Positions 7,428 to 15,734 of a stretch of DNA of 64,000 nucleotides are shown in pieces. Where the stretch lies: NCBI GenBank assembly GCA_964372095.1, contig CAYJPV010000011.1, positions 79,203 through 143,202 of the forward strand, written 5' to 3'. This DNA comes from CAYJPV01 sp964372095 (GTDB lineage Bacteria > Acidobacteriota > Vicinamibacteria > Vicinamibacterales > JAKQTR01). How positions within the stretch are numbered: position 1 is the stretch's first letter; every line of letters begins with the position of its first letter. The position numbers were made by a program, and so were the translations under genes. Under the pieces are notes generated by a model. The model was not told where the DNA came from. It made no database searches and saw only the letters and a program-made list of their open reading frames with translations.

Positions 7428-9390
7428 TTTTCGTCATCCGGACGACCACCCCTCCGCCTGGCGCCAGGTGGACGGTGAGCCGGTCCGCGGCTCCGACGGA
7501 TTTCACCTCGCGGACGTAGTCCACGCCCACGCGGTCGGCGTTGGGTCCGTCGCGGTGAATCTCGGCCCGGAACGCTCCGGGACCCAGAAACGAGAAGTCG
7601 ATCTCGACGTCGCGCGCATCCCAGCTGGTCAGGCCGCCCACCCACCACTCCGCGCCGGCCCGGCGCGCGGTGAGGATGTACTCGCCCAGTCTGGCGCTCA
7701 GGACGCGGGTCTCATCCCAGACGACCGGCACCTTCGACAGGAGCGCCAGGCTCTCGGGTTCTTTCCGGTAGTTGGACGGGTTGTCCGCCAGCATCTGCAG
7801 CGGGCTTTCGTACACCACGTACATGCCGAGCTGGTGACAGCGCGTGCCCTGGCTCATGGGCCGGTTGAACACCGGCTTGAAATCCGCCTTCGTCGCGTTC
7901 ATCATCGCGCCGGGCGTGTAGTCCACCGGGCCGGCCATCATGCGCAGGAAGGGGAACGTGACGGCGTTCGCGGGCGACGCTTCCGCGCCCCACTTGCTCT
8001 GCTCGAGACCGAGAACCCCTTCGCTGGTCACTACGTGGGGATAGGTCCGATGGAGGCCGGTGGGTTTGTAGGCACCATGGAAGTCGACGAGCATCCTGCG
8101 CGCGCCAGCCGCCTTCGCCACGCGCTCGTAGTAGTTGACCATCCACTGGTCTTCGCGCTGCATGAAGTCGACCTTGATGCCCTTGACGCCCCACCGCTCG
8201 AACTGGTCGAGCGCCGCGTCCATCTGCTGGTCGAAGGTCTTCCAGACCACCCACATGATCAGCCCGACGTTGCGCGATCTGGCATGAGCTGCGAGGGCGG
8301 GCATATCAATCTCAGGCACCACGGACAGCAGGTCGCCGAGTGTGTACCAGCCTTCGTCAAGGATGATGTACTCGAGACCATTCTCCGCGGCGAAGTCGAT
8401 GTAGTGCCTGTAGGTGTCCGTGTTCACGCCGGCCCTGAACGGAACGCCATAGATGTTGTTGAAGTTCCACCAGTCCCACGCCACCTTGCCCGGCTTGATC
8501 CAGCTGGTGTCGGTCATCGTCGTGTCCGACGCCAGCCGGTACACCATGTCCGTGTCCAGCAGGACCTCGTCGCGGTCGGCTACGACGACCACGCGCCACG
8601 GGAACGCCCGCGTGCCGGCCGTCTTCGCGATGTAGGGCGCCCGTTCGGTGACGTTTTCGGTGCGGTCACGCGACAGTGCTGTCTTGAGCGGATACGCCGG
8701 AAACAGCCCTTTCAGCGCGTGTGGCGTGCCAGCCGTCGTCAGGTCCATGCCCGGGTAGTCGAGGAGGTCCGCCTCGGTGATAGCCACTTTGGGGCCGCCG
8801 GACACCACGGCAAGCGCGGGGAGGCTCGAGAACTGGCCGGTCTTGAGTTCGCTGATACGCGGCGTCTTGTAGGAACGTTCCTGGTGCGAGATCAGACTAG
8901 TCTCTTCCGGAAAGTACAGCAGATGGTCGTCGGCAAACGCGAAGGTGGCGGTTTCGTCCCGCACGGTCACCTCGCCCGGCAGGGCCGTCACCCATCGGTA
9001 CGCCGCCCCATCGTCATACGCGCGCACGACGAGGCCGTAGCCGCCGGCGAAGTCGATACGCCGCTCGTTGAAGTGGTCGCGCACCTCGGCCCGGCGGTAC
9101 CGCACGACGGGCCGCAGCGTCGTGTTCACGCTGCGCGTTGAGGTGCCGGCGACGGTGGCGCCGTCGCCCAGGACCCTGCCGTCGGCCAGGGCGAGCGCCA
9201 GGGGTGAGGGCCGGAGCAACTCGCGGCCGCGCCAGGCAACCGCCCACTCCACATGGGTGCCGGCTGTGACCGTGATGACGACGTCGCCGTCCGGTGACGC
9301 CACCGTCAATGGGACCGGAGCCGGCTGAGCCGCCGCCCCGGTCACTGCCAGCGCCACACACGAGACTGCACCAGTCATCCATCTCCGCAC
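7420..9390 (-). CDS. glycoside hydrolase family 97 (alpha-galactosidase/alpha-glucosidase type)
   Basis: This 656-residue exported protein has the GH97 order: an N-terminal beta-sandwich (DGDVVITVTAGTHVEWAVAW), a TIM barrel (GKVAWDWWNFNN, LEYIILDEGWY, VKGIKVDFMQRED) and a C-terminal beta domain. The family has inverting members (SusB type, two Glu bases) and retaining members in which an Asp nucleophile follows a Lys-Val pair. KVDFM fits the retaining alpha-galactosidase-like branch, but this is inference. The chosen start is GTG at 9390 because GAGGAGGT lies eight bases upstream and a signal peptide (MTGAVSCVALAVTGAAAQ) follows. The product is probably periplasmic or surface bound. Confidence 0.88.
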   Translation of the reverse strand: MRRWMTGAVSCVALAVTGAAAQPAPVPLTVASPDGDVVITVTAGTHVEWAVAWRGRELLRPSPLALALADGRVLGDGATVAGTSTRSVNTTLRPVVRYRRAEVRDHFNERRIDFAGGYGLVVRAYDDGAAYRWVTALPGEVTVRDETATFAFADDHLLYFPEETSLISHQERSYKTPRISELKTGQFSSLPALAVVSGGPKVAITEADLLDYPGMDLTTAGTPHALKGLFPAYPLKTALSRDRTENVTERAPYIAKTAGTRAFPWRVVVVADRDEVLLDTDMVYRLASDTTMTDTSWIKPGKVAWDWWNFNNIYGVPFRAGVNTDTYRHYIDFAAENGLEYIILDEGWYTLGDLLSVVPEIDMPALAAHARSRNVGLIMWVVWKTFDQQMDAALDQFERWGVKGIKVDFMQREDQWMVNYYERVAKAAGARRMLVDFHGAYKPTGLHRTYPHVVTSEGVLGLEQSKWGAEASPANAVTFPFLRMMAGPVDYTPGAMMNATKADFKPVFNRPMSQGTRCHQLGMYVVYESPLQMLADNPSNYRKEPESLALLSKVPVVWDETRVLSARLGEYILTARRAGAEWWVGGLTSWDARDVEIDFSFLGPGAFRAEIHRDGPNADRVGVDYVREVKSVGAADRLTVHLAPGGGVVVRMTKTP

Positions 9391-9538
9391 GGCACACCTC
9401 CTCAACGCGCTTCCATCATACCGCCGGTTCAAGCAGGGTTCCCCGGCGCCGATTTCTCTGATGAGTCCGGTGGATGGCCTTCGCGGGGTATCAGCCGGTT
9501 GCGTATCAGTTGTCCGGAAATCCCTGAGAGAGATGACC

Positions 9539-11107
9539 ATGCTGGAACATGTCACCGTCGGACGAAAGATCGGATCAGGATTTGCTGTCGTTCTCGTGCT
9601 GCTGACCGTGGTGGCCGCCGCCGGATACCTGGGCATGAGCGATGCCCTCGATGGCGTGAAGGCTTACCGGGCCCTGGCCCGGGAGAACATCCTCACGGCG
9701 GACCTTCGAACGAGTCTCCTGGCGGTCAGACTCGATCTGAAGGAATACCTGCTGACCAGGAGCGACACGACCATCGCGAAGTACGAAGTCAGCCGCAAGC
9801 AGATGGTGGGCAAGCTGACTGAAGCCGGCAAGACGGTCACGGAGCCCTCGCGCGTGACACTCGTCACGCAGTTGACGCAGCAGTTCGCCTCCTACGAAGG
9901 CGCGCTCGCAACGCTCATCGCCGCGGTCAAGGCCAATGACGCCGAGGCCGAGCAGTCAGCCCAGGTGCCGCTCGTGGCAATTGGCGAGGGCATGACCAAA
10001 GCCATGGCTGACATCCAAACGGCGGTGACAAAGGACCAGGTCGCCCTGGGCGAGTCGTTCGAGGCCGAGGTCTCGTTCATCCACTGGCTGATCGTCATCA
10101 TGTCGGTCGTCGCTCTCACGCTGGGCATCACGGGCGCGGTCGTGCTGACGCGGATGATCACGAAGCCGCTGCGCGCCATCGCGGACGAGATGGATGCCAA
10201 CGCCCAGCAGACGGCGGCGGCGGCCTCACAGGTGTCCGCGTCTGGCCAGTCGCTGGCCCAGGGCTCCACGGAACAGGCGGCATCCCTGGAAGAGACGAGC
10301 GCGGCGCTCGAGGAACTGGCCAGCATGGTCCGTCAGGGCGCCGACAACAGCGCGTCGATCGACCAGCTCATGAGCCAGGACGCCGCCAGCAATTTCGCGG
10401 CGGTCGGCGAACGGATGGTGGCGATGGAAAAGGCCGTCCAGGAGGCGAACCGCGCGAGCGCCGAGACCGCGCGTATCATCAAGACAATTGACGAGATCGC
10501 GTTCCAGACGAACATCCTGGCGCTCAACGCCGCCGTCGAAGCCGCCAGAGCCGGGGAAGCCGGCATGGGGTTCGCCGTGGTTGCCGACGAAGTGCGGAAC
10601 CTGGCACAGCGCAGTGCGCAGGCCGCCAAAGAAACGCAGCACCTGATCGAGGGATCGTCGGCCAGGTCGCAGGAAACGCTGAAGCTCTACGGCGAAGTCT
10701 CCGCACTGCTGGCGCAGAACGGCGAGATCGCCGGTCGGGTAGGAACGCTCGTGGCATCGATGGCCGCCTCTGCCCGGGAACAGAGCCAGGGGATCGGGCA
10801 GATCACCTCGGCGATGGGGCAACTGGACAAGGTGACGCAGAGCACCGCCGCCACCGCTGAAGAAAGTGCGGCGGCCGCCGAAGAACTGTTCGCGCAGACC
10901 GAAATCACCAAGGGGTCGGCCCAGGCGTTGCTCCGGCTCGTTGGCGGGCACGCCGCCGCGGCAATGGCCGCACCCCGCATGGGCGGCGGGTCGCGACACA
11001 GCAGCCAGGCGCCGGCACCGGCGCGCGCCGTGGCCAACCCGGCACGGCCGGTCCTCGTCAGAAAGCCGGCGCAGGAATCGTCCGACGGGTGGGCGGCCAA
11101 CTTCTAG
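9539..11107 (+). CDS. methyl-accepting chemotaxis protein
   Basis: This roughly 522-residue protein has two membrane segments (near residues 11-31 and 182-205) around a four-helix-type periplasmic domain. A coiled-coil signalling domain follows with the hallmark hairpin tip EIAFQTNILALNAAVEAA and GFAVVADEVRNLAQR, which contacts CheA and CheW. The HAMP region between TM2 and the signalling domain is short. A linker rich in Ala, Pro and Arg ends in DGWAANF, an aromatic tail that resembles but does not match the usual CheR/CheB tether (W-x-x-F). ATG at 9539 is preferred over 9533 because the GAGAGAG element is then correctly spaced. No other che gene is in the window, so the sensed signal is unknown. 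Confidence 0.93.
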   Translation: MLEHVTVGRKIGSGFAVVLVLLTVVAAAGYLGMSDALDGVKAYRALARENILTADLRTSLLAVRLDLKEYLLTRSDTTIAKYEVSRKQMVGKLTEAGKTVTEPSRVTLVTQLTQQFASYEGALATLIAAVKANDAEAEQSAQVPLVAIGEGMTKAMADIQTAVTKDQVALGESFEAEVSFIHWLIVIMSVVALTLGITGAVVLTRMITKPLRAIADEMDANAQQTAAAASQVSASGQSLAQGSTEQAASLEETSAALEELASMVRQGADNSASIDQLMSQDAASNFAAVGERMVAMEKAVQEANRASAETARIIKTIDEIAFQTNILALNAAVEAARAGEAGMGFAVVADEVRNLAQRSAQAAKETQHLIEGSSARSQETLKLYGEVSALLAQNGEIAGRVGTLVASMAASAREQSQGIGQITSAMGQLDKVTQSTAATAEESAAAAEELFAQTEITKGSAQALLRLVGGHAAAAMAAPRMGGGSRHSSQAPAPARAVANPARPVLVRKPAQESSDGWAANF

Positions 11108-11115
11108 ATGACCGT

Positions 11116-11147
11116 CTCCTCGGCGAACACACCCGTTCGCCGAGGAG
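11116..11147. terminator. 13-bp perfect hairpin between convergent genes
   Basis: CTCCTCGGCGAAC pairs perfectly with GTTCGCCGAGGAG around a six-base loop. It lies 9 bp after the chemoreceptor stop and 15 bp after the ferritin stop on the other strand. It can serve both genes, although neither side has a T-run. Confidence 0.7.
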
Positions 11148-11161
11148 GCGTACTCACTTGC

Positions 11162-11683
11162 CTATGCCTGCGCAGGCGGCTCGGCGGGCATGCCCGGCAC
11201 TTTGCCGCTGCCAAGTTCCTGATCGACCATCAGCATCCCGACGCCGCTGCTGCCGGCCAGACGGATCCGGCCGAGCACGGCGCGGGCGGCCGCCTCTTCT
11301 TCCATCTGCTCGGTCACGAACCACTGGAGCATGACCGTTGCCGGCCGGTCCTTGGCCTTTTCGGCCAAGGCATACAGGGCGTTGATCGACGCCGTCACTT
11401 CCTGTTCGTTCCTCAGGACGTGCGCGCAGACGGCTTCAGCCGACTTCCAGGATGACGGCGGCACGGGAATCCCGGGCAGCGCCACTTTCTGGTCCCGTTC
11501 GACCAGGTGGTCGATGATGCGCTGGGCGTGCAGCAACTCATCGCCCGACTGCTTCTTCATCCACGCCGCAAAGCCGGGCAGGTCGTTGGCCGACAGCCAG
11601 ACCGACATGGCCAGGTACTCGTGCGCCGCGCGGAACTCGAGTTTCAGGTGCTCGTTGAGGCCTTTCAGCAGTGCTGTGTTCAT
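11162..11683 (-). CDS. ferritin (non-haem iron storage protein)
   Basis: This 173-residue protein matches bacterial ferritins (FtnA type) in length and ligand order. The ferroxidase residues are Glu16, Glu49 and His52 (GDELLHAQ), Glu93 and a Gln126/Glu129-130 group (TEQMEEE), all within one residue of the E. coli FtnA positions. The protein would form a 24-mer that oxidises Fe(II) and stores Fe(III), useful in a genome with so many iron-sulfur and haem enzymes. No haem-binding Met typical of bacterioferritin was identified. It is divergent from the next gene across a 106-bp spacer, and its ribosome binding site is weak. Confidence 0.93.
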   Translation of the reverse strand: MNTALLKGLNEHLKLEFRAAHEYLAMSVWLSANDLPGFAAWMKKQSGDELLHAQRIIDHLVERDQKVALPGIPVPPSSWKSAEAVCAHVLRNEQEVTASINALYALAEKAKDRPATVMLQWFVTEQMEEEAAARAVLGRIRLAGSSGVGMLMVDQELGSGKVPGMPAEPPAQA

Positions 11684-11789
11684 GTCTCTATTGTCCACGG
11701 CCTGACCGCCGCCGCCAACAGTTGACTTGCGGCCCGCCGACTTCCGGCCTTGACGGGTCGGCGCCGTGGCCGGATACTGGCCACGTCCC

Positions 11790-13499
11790 ATGAACAACCC
11801 CTCGCGCCCTCGTCGCCCGGTCATGGTCCCCGGGAGGGCCCTCGACAGACTCGTCCGTCTCAGGCACGCCTTCGGACCGGAACCCGCCACGATGAAGCGC
11901 GAGTTTCTGGGGCTTCTCGAGGGCGCCGCGCTGCGATCGGCCCGCGAGGTCGAGACCCTGCACGAAACCTTGTGCTTCATGTACGCCTACCCAGACGATG
12001 AGGACGTCTTCAGGCAGGTCGAACGCCTGCTCCGTTCTTTTGCCGAGCGCGCTGATCTACAACGATTCCGCGGACGTTTCGAGAACACGGGGATGGCCGG
12101 GACCGCCCTCGTCTACCCCTTCGCGGCGGCGACGGCGCGGTGGCTGGCTGAACGGTGGCCCGACAGCCTGGCCGTCGAGTGGGGACATGGCGAACGCGCC
12201 GATGTCCTCGACACGCGGCTGCCCCTGCTGACCAGTTGGGCCGAACGGGCGGTATTCGACGAACCGCCCCTGGGCACGCGCCCCTGGCTGAACCGTCTGC
12301 GCGGCTCTGAGTCGGACGCGGTGTTCCTGGTGCGCCGCAGCGCGGCGGTCACCGGCACGTCACTGCTCGGCGATCAGCTCTACGACGAACTGGGCCTCAC
12401 CCTCCGGGTCGAGCCGGGCCCGGACACGCCGAGCCGGACACGGGCGCGCGTGCCGCGCCGCGCCGTCACGCCCCAGACGGGGCCGCTGCGATCGGAACGG
12501 CCGAATCTGGCGACCGCGGCCCAGGATCCGCCCCGGCACATCGCCGACGTGCAGCGCCGGGACGCGGAGCGGCTCATCGATCTCGCGCGAGAATCCATGG
12601 TGACGCGCAAACGTGATCTCTACTCGTTCGCCGCGGCCGACGCCAGGGACGTGCGGATGATCGACTGCGGCGACGGGTTGGAGTTCGCCTGCTACGGCGT
12701 CCGCCCCGAGCAGCGACTGCTCCTCGAAGGTGTCTACAGCTTCCTGATGCTCCGCAATGGCGTGCCGATTGGATACGCCCTGGCCAGCGCGTTGTGGCGG
12801 TCGTCGGAGATCGCCTTCAACATGTTCGACACGTACCGCGGCGGCGAAGCCGGCTGGGTGTACGGCCGCCTGCTGGCCGTGATGCGCGCACTGTTCGGGG
12901 TGGATATGTTCACGGTCTTCCCGTACCAATTGGGGCACGAGAACGACGAGGGACTGCGGTCCGGCGCGTGGTGGTTCTACTACAAGATGGGGTTTCGCCC
13001 GAAAGATCCGGCCGTCTCCTCACTGGCGCGCCAGGAAGCCGACCGCATCACGCGTCGGCCCGGGTCCCGCACCAGCGTGGCAACGCTCCGGCAACTCGTG
13101 CGCGCCAACCTGTTCCTGCATCTCGATGAAGAACGGACCGACGTCATCGGCGTGGTGCCGACCGACCAGATCGCCCTCGCCGCCACGGACCTGCTGACGT
13201 CCCTCAAAGGCTGGGACCGGGAACGGGCAGCCACAACGCTGGCCGAAGAAGCCGCCGCAAAACTGGAAGCCGGGCCGTGGCGCCAGTGGCCTGACGGGGA
13301 GCGGCTGGCCTGGGAACGCTGGGCGCCGCTGGTGGCCCTGTTGCCAGAACTCTCGGGCTGGGCACCTGAAGACCGGCAGGCCCTCGTCGACGTGATCAGG
13401 GCAAAGGGGGCGCGCCAGGAGTCAGCGTACGTCACCCGATTCGACGCACACCCGCGGCTGGGGGCCGAACTCGTGGCTCTCGCAAAACGGCGCCGATGA
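11790..13499 (+). CDS. uncharacterised protein with an acetyltransferase-like central region
   Basis: I do not recognise this protein as a whole. It is about 569 residues, soluble and rich in Arg and Ala. Residues about 310-410 read like a GNAT fold: an FLMLRNGVPIGYALASALW strand pair, a GGEAGWVYGRLLAVMRALFG segment where acetyl-CoA is usually held, and a GAWWFYYKMGFRP end as in many acetyltransferases. The N-terminal 200 residues look helical and the C-terminal 150 residues are also helical. ATG at 11790 is chosen over a GTG at 11766; neither has a good ribosome site. Its stop overlaps the start of the downstream methyltransferase-like gene by four bases, so the two are translationally coupled and probably act together. 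Confidence 0.6.
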   Translation: MNNPSRPRRPVMVPGRALDRLVRLRHAFGPEPATMKREFLGLLEGAALRSAREVETLHETLCFMYAYPDDEDVFRQVERLLRSFAERADLQRFRGRFENTGMAGTALVYPFAAATARWLAERWPDSLAVEWGHGERADVLDTRLPLLTSWAERAVFDEPPLGTRPWLNRLRGSESDAVFLVRRSAAVTGTSLLGDQLYDELGLTLRVEPGPDTPSRTRARVPRRAVTPQTGPLRSERPNLATAAQDPPRHIADVQRRDAERLIDLARESMVTRKRDLYSFAAADARDVRMIDCGDGLEFACYGVRPEQRLLLEGVYSFLMLRNGVPIGYALASALWRSSEIAFNMFDTYRGGEAGWVYGRLLAVMRALFGVDMFTVFPYQLGHENDEGLRSGAWWFYYKMGFRPKDPAVSSLARQEADRITRRPGSRTSVATLRQLVRANLFLHLDEERTDVIGVVPTDQIALAATDLLTSLKGWDRERAATTLAEEAAAKLEAGPWRQWPDGERLAWERWAPLVALLPELSGWAPEDRQALVDVIRAKGARQESAYVTRFDAHPRLGAELVALAKRRR

Positions 13500-13966
13500 A
13501 GCTGCTCGGCCGCACGCCTATTCATCCCGGGCTGTTCGTGCTCGCCAAGTCCGCTCTCGTGCCGCCACATCTGTTCGTGGCGGTGGCTGCACTCCACGTT
13601 AGGCAGGGCACGCTGGCGTTCCCCCACCTGGCCTCGCTTGCCGTTGTCGTGTTCGTCGCGGGCCTCGCGGCGGCCTTCGCCGCGATCGCGCACCTGGGCG
13701 ACTCGGTCCGCGTCGGGCTTCCCGAGGAACCCACTGAATTCCGGGTTCGCGGCCTGTACCGCGTGAGCCGGAACCCGATCTACACGGGGATCTTCTGTTC
13801 GATGGCGGCGTCCTGCGTGCTCGTGCCGCACTGGCTGAACCTGACCAGCACGGCCACCGCCATCGTGCTTCACCATCGCGTCATCCTGGCGGAGGAACGT
13901 TTTCTCGACGAGCGGTTCGGCCAGGCCTGGCGAGACTACAGGGCCCGGGTGCGGCGGTATCTCTGA
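13496..13966 (+). CDS. isoprenylcysteine carboxyl methyltransferase (ICMT)-like membrane protein
   Basis: This 156-residue integral membrane protein has about four hydrophobic segments and the C-terminal signature of the ICMT/phospholipid methyltransferase family: FRVRGLYRVSRNPIYTGIF, then LHHRVILAEERFLDERFG and W..Y..RVRRYL. Family members use S-adenosylmethionine to methylate a lipid or prenyl carboxyl group in the membrane; bacterial substrates are mostly unknown. Translation is coupled to the preceding uncharacterised gene through an ATGA overlap. Confidence 0.85.
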   Translation: MKLLGRTPIHPGLFVLAKSALVPPHLFVAVAALHVRQGTLAFPHLASLAVVVFVAGLAAAFAAIAHLGDSVRVGLPEEPTEFRVRGLYRVSRNPIYTGIFCSMAASCVLVPHWLNLTSTATAIVLHHRVILAEERFLDERFGQAWRDYRARVRRYL

Positions 13967-14020
13967 CGATCGGCGATCGGCCATCGGCGATCGGCCTTCG
14001 GCGGTCGGCTTCAGGCGGCT
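13967..14020 (+). repeat. degenerate 7-bp tandem repeat (GATCGGC units)
   Basis: The units GATCGGC, GATCGGC, CATCGGC, GATCGGC, CTTCGGC and GGTCGGC follow directly after the stop codon of the methyltransferase-like gene, then decay. The period is seven bases throughout. Confidence 0.8.
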
Positions 14021-14088
14021 CGCCGAGGATTACCTGTTCCGCGCGGTGCACTTCATTGGGATTCTAGCGCCGCGCTTCGAGCTTGGGC

Positions 14089-14120
14089 GTGTAGGGGCGA
14101 GTAGTCATTCGCCCCCACAC
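14089..14120. repeat. REP-like hairpin between convergent genes
   Basis: GTGTAGGGGCGA and TCGCCCCCACAC pair with a single mismatch around an eight-base loop. Palindromes of this type are often dispersed in GC-rich environmental genomes. Here it sits between convergent genes and may also end transcription. The stretch 14021-14088 before it holds nothing I recognise. Confidence 0.65.
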
Positions 14121-14159
14121 TGCCTACTGTCTACTGCCTACTGTCTACTTCCTACTTCC
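14121..14159 (-). repeat. 7-bp tandem repeat (CTACTGC/CTACTGT/CTACTTC units)
   Basis: Five to six units of seven bases run into the last codons of the minus-strand DUF1080 gene, so the gene's stop codon lies inside the last unit. Confidence 0.8.
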
Positions 14160-15501
14160 CAAGCTTCTTGATGCTGACATTCCGATAACGCACGGGATCG
14201 TTGTGTCCCGCAAAGCCGAAGTACCCTGACGTCCGATCCTTGCCGGGGTGCGGGCGCCCCCCCCCGATCTCGGTCACGGCCGCGACGTCGCCATCGAGGA
14301 TGACGACACCGTTGAGTTCGACCGTGATCCGCGATCCCCGTACGGTCACCTCCTGGAAGTTCCATTCGCCGACGGGCCGCTGGTAACCGCGGTGGGCGGG
14401 GATCATCCAATAGACCGAACCGTGCGCCTGGCGCGGGTCGATCTTGTTGCCCGTCGCCTGTTCGTAGTCATCATCCAGCACTTGCAGTTCGCACATGCCG
14501 ACGTACGCGGTATCGCCCTGCCCGGGGTACCGGATCGCCAGGCCGTTGTTCCCGCCCTTGGGAAGATTGAACTCGAAACGTACGGTGAAGTCCGCGAACT
14601 CTTCGTTCGTGTAGATCGTGCCTCCCTTGCCCGGCTTGCAGACCAGGGCGCCGTCTTTCACCTCGTAGTTGTCCACCGGACCGGACCAGCCCGTGAAGTC
14701 TTTCCCGTTGAAGATGGGCCTGAATCCGTCGTTCCCGCGCGATGCGAGCAGTTTCGCGGCTTCGTCCGCAGGAATCTCGCGAAGGAAGACGTTGCGCCAC
14801 CGGATCTCGCCGCCGTGCGTCTGGAGCTGGATCGGTCCCCGTTTCGGCACCGGCACCTTCCGGTCGTAGTAGTTCTCCAGGATCGCATGGTCCACGACAA
14901 GTTTGCCGTTCAGCCACACGCTCACACGCGACCCGACCATGACGATGCGGAAGGCATTCCATTCGCCAAAGGGTTTGTCCGCCAGCACGAGCGGATCTTT
15001 GCCGGGTGCGCCGGCGCTGTTGTTCCACAACCCGCCCGACCCCTTGTTCGCGCCGTTCCGGAACTCCCGCTCGTTCGTGTAGTCCCAGATCTGCACCTGC
15101 GGGACACCGCGCAGGTAGATACCCGAGTCCGCCTTCGGTACCGTGCGGTATTCCACCAGCAATTCGAAGTCGCCGTAATCCTGTTCGGTGGTGGCGTACG
15201 CGCCGAACCCGTCGTTTACCAGTTCGCCGCGCTCGGCGTACCAATGGGGCTTGCCCGTGGTGGCACTGACGACGCTCATGGAGTCGGTCCACTTCTTGAT
15301 CTGCGCCGCCCGTTCGTCAGGCGTCATCGCCTGCAGTTTCCTGTGGTCGAACGTATCTCCGCCGCGCCAGCCGGTCAGGTCCTGGCCGTTGAACAGCGCC
15401 CTGAAGCCAGCGGGCGGCGCGGAGGGCTGCGCCAGGGCCGGCGCGGAAACCAGGGCAAACCACACCGATACGGCAATGACCAACCAGTATCGACTTTTCA
15501 T
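14152..15501 (-). CDS. exported protein with two DUF1080 (3-keto-disaccharide hydrolase) domains
   Basis: This 449-residue protein has a signal peptide ending near residue 24 (SAPALAQ) and two copies of the DUF1080 fold. The first (residues about 30-235) starts FRALFNGQDLTGWRG, the second (about 255-445) starts FRPIFNGKDFTGWSG; both have the concanavalin-like pattern with GIYLRG or GLAIRYPG and a closing strand pair. DUF1080 proteins are lectin-like and some are reported as 3-keto-glycoside hydrolases. A role in breaking down oxidised sugars outside the cytoplasm is plausible, but no 3-keto-sugar dehydrogenase is nearby. Acidobacteriota and Planctomycetota encode many of these. Confidence 0.88.
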   Translation of the reverse strand: MKSRYWLVIAVSVWFALVSAPALAQPSAPPAGFRALFNGQDLTGWRGGDTFDHRKLQAMTPDERAAQIKKWTDSMSVVSATTGKPHWYAERGELVNDGFGAYATTEQDYGDFELLVEYRTVPKADSGIYLRGVPQVQIWDYTNEREFRNGANKGSGGLWNNSAGAPGKDPLVLADKPFGEWNAFRIVMVGSRVSVWLNGKLVVDHAILENYYDRKVPVPKRGPIQLQTHGGEIRWRNVFLREIPADEAAKLLASRGNDGFRPIFNGKDFTGWSGPVDNYEVKDGALVCKPGKGGTIYTNEEFADFTVRFEFNLPKGGNNGLAIRYPGQGDTAYVGMCELQVLDDDYEQATGNKIDPRQAHGSVYWMIPAHRGYQRPVGEWNFQEVTVRGSRITVELNGVVILDGDVAAVTEIGGGRPHPGKDRTSGYFGFAGHNDPVRYRNVSIKKLGK

Positions 15502-15578
15502 AAGTGGGCCTTTCGTAGCGAGTCCGTCGGCGTTCGGGCCGCATGAGTCCTTGAATTAGTTTACTCGCCCCCTGTCTT

Positions 15579-15614
15579 TCCCCAACCCCGAATCCCCAAT
15601 CCCCAGCCCCCAGT
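15579..15614. repeat. C-rich 7-bp tandem repeat (CCCCAAT/CCCCAGC units)
   Basis: The units CCCCAAC, CCCGAAT, CCCCAAT, CCCCAGC and CCCCAGT lie in the 233-bp divergent spacer between the DUF1080 gene and the first AOR gene. The remaining part of this spacer (15615-15734) shows no other element apart from the AOR ribosome site. Confidence 0.8.
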
Positions 15615-15734
15615 GGTAAACTGTCCGGTACCTCGCCGGCGGCCCCGGGGATCCCCCCGGCTCAGCCCCCTCCCTCGTTCTGTTCCGCCGCCGCTGCGAG
15701 TGCGGGGAACTGCCTTCATCCAGAGGAGATGACC

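Noticed and set aside
7351..9141. A 596-codon open frame on the plus strand opposite the GH97 gene
   Set aside because: Antisense shadow of the GH97 frame, with no family resemblance and biased composition.
9391..9538. Riboswitch or structured RNA leader between GH97 and the chemoreceptor
   Set aside because: I found no conserved riboswitch core or strong stem in this 148-bp divergent spacer, only ribosome binding sites.
13967..14159. CRISPR-like array
   Set aside because: The units are seven bases and direct, without spacers of unique sequence, and no cas gene is present.
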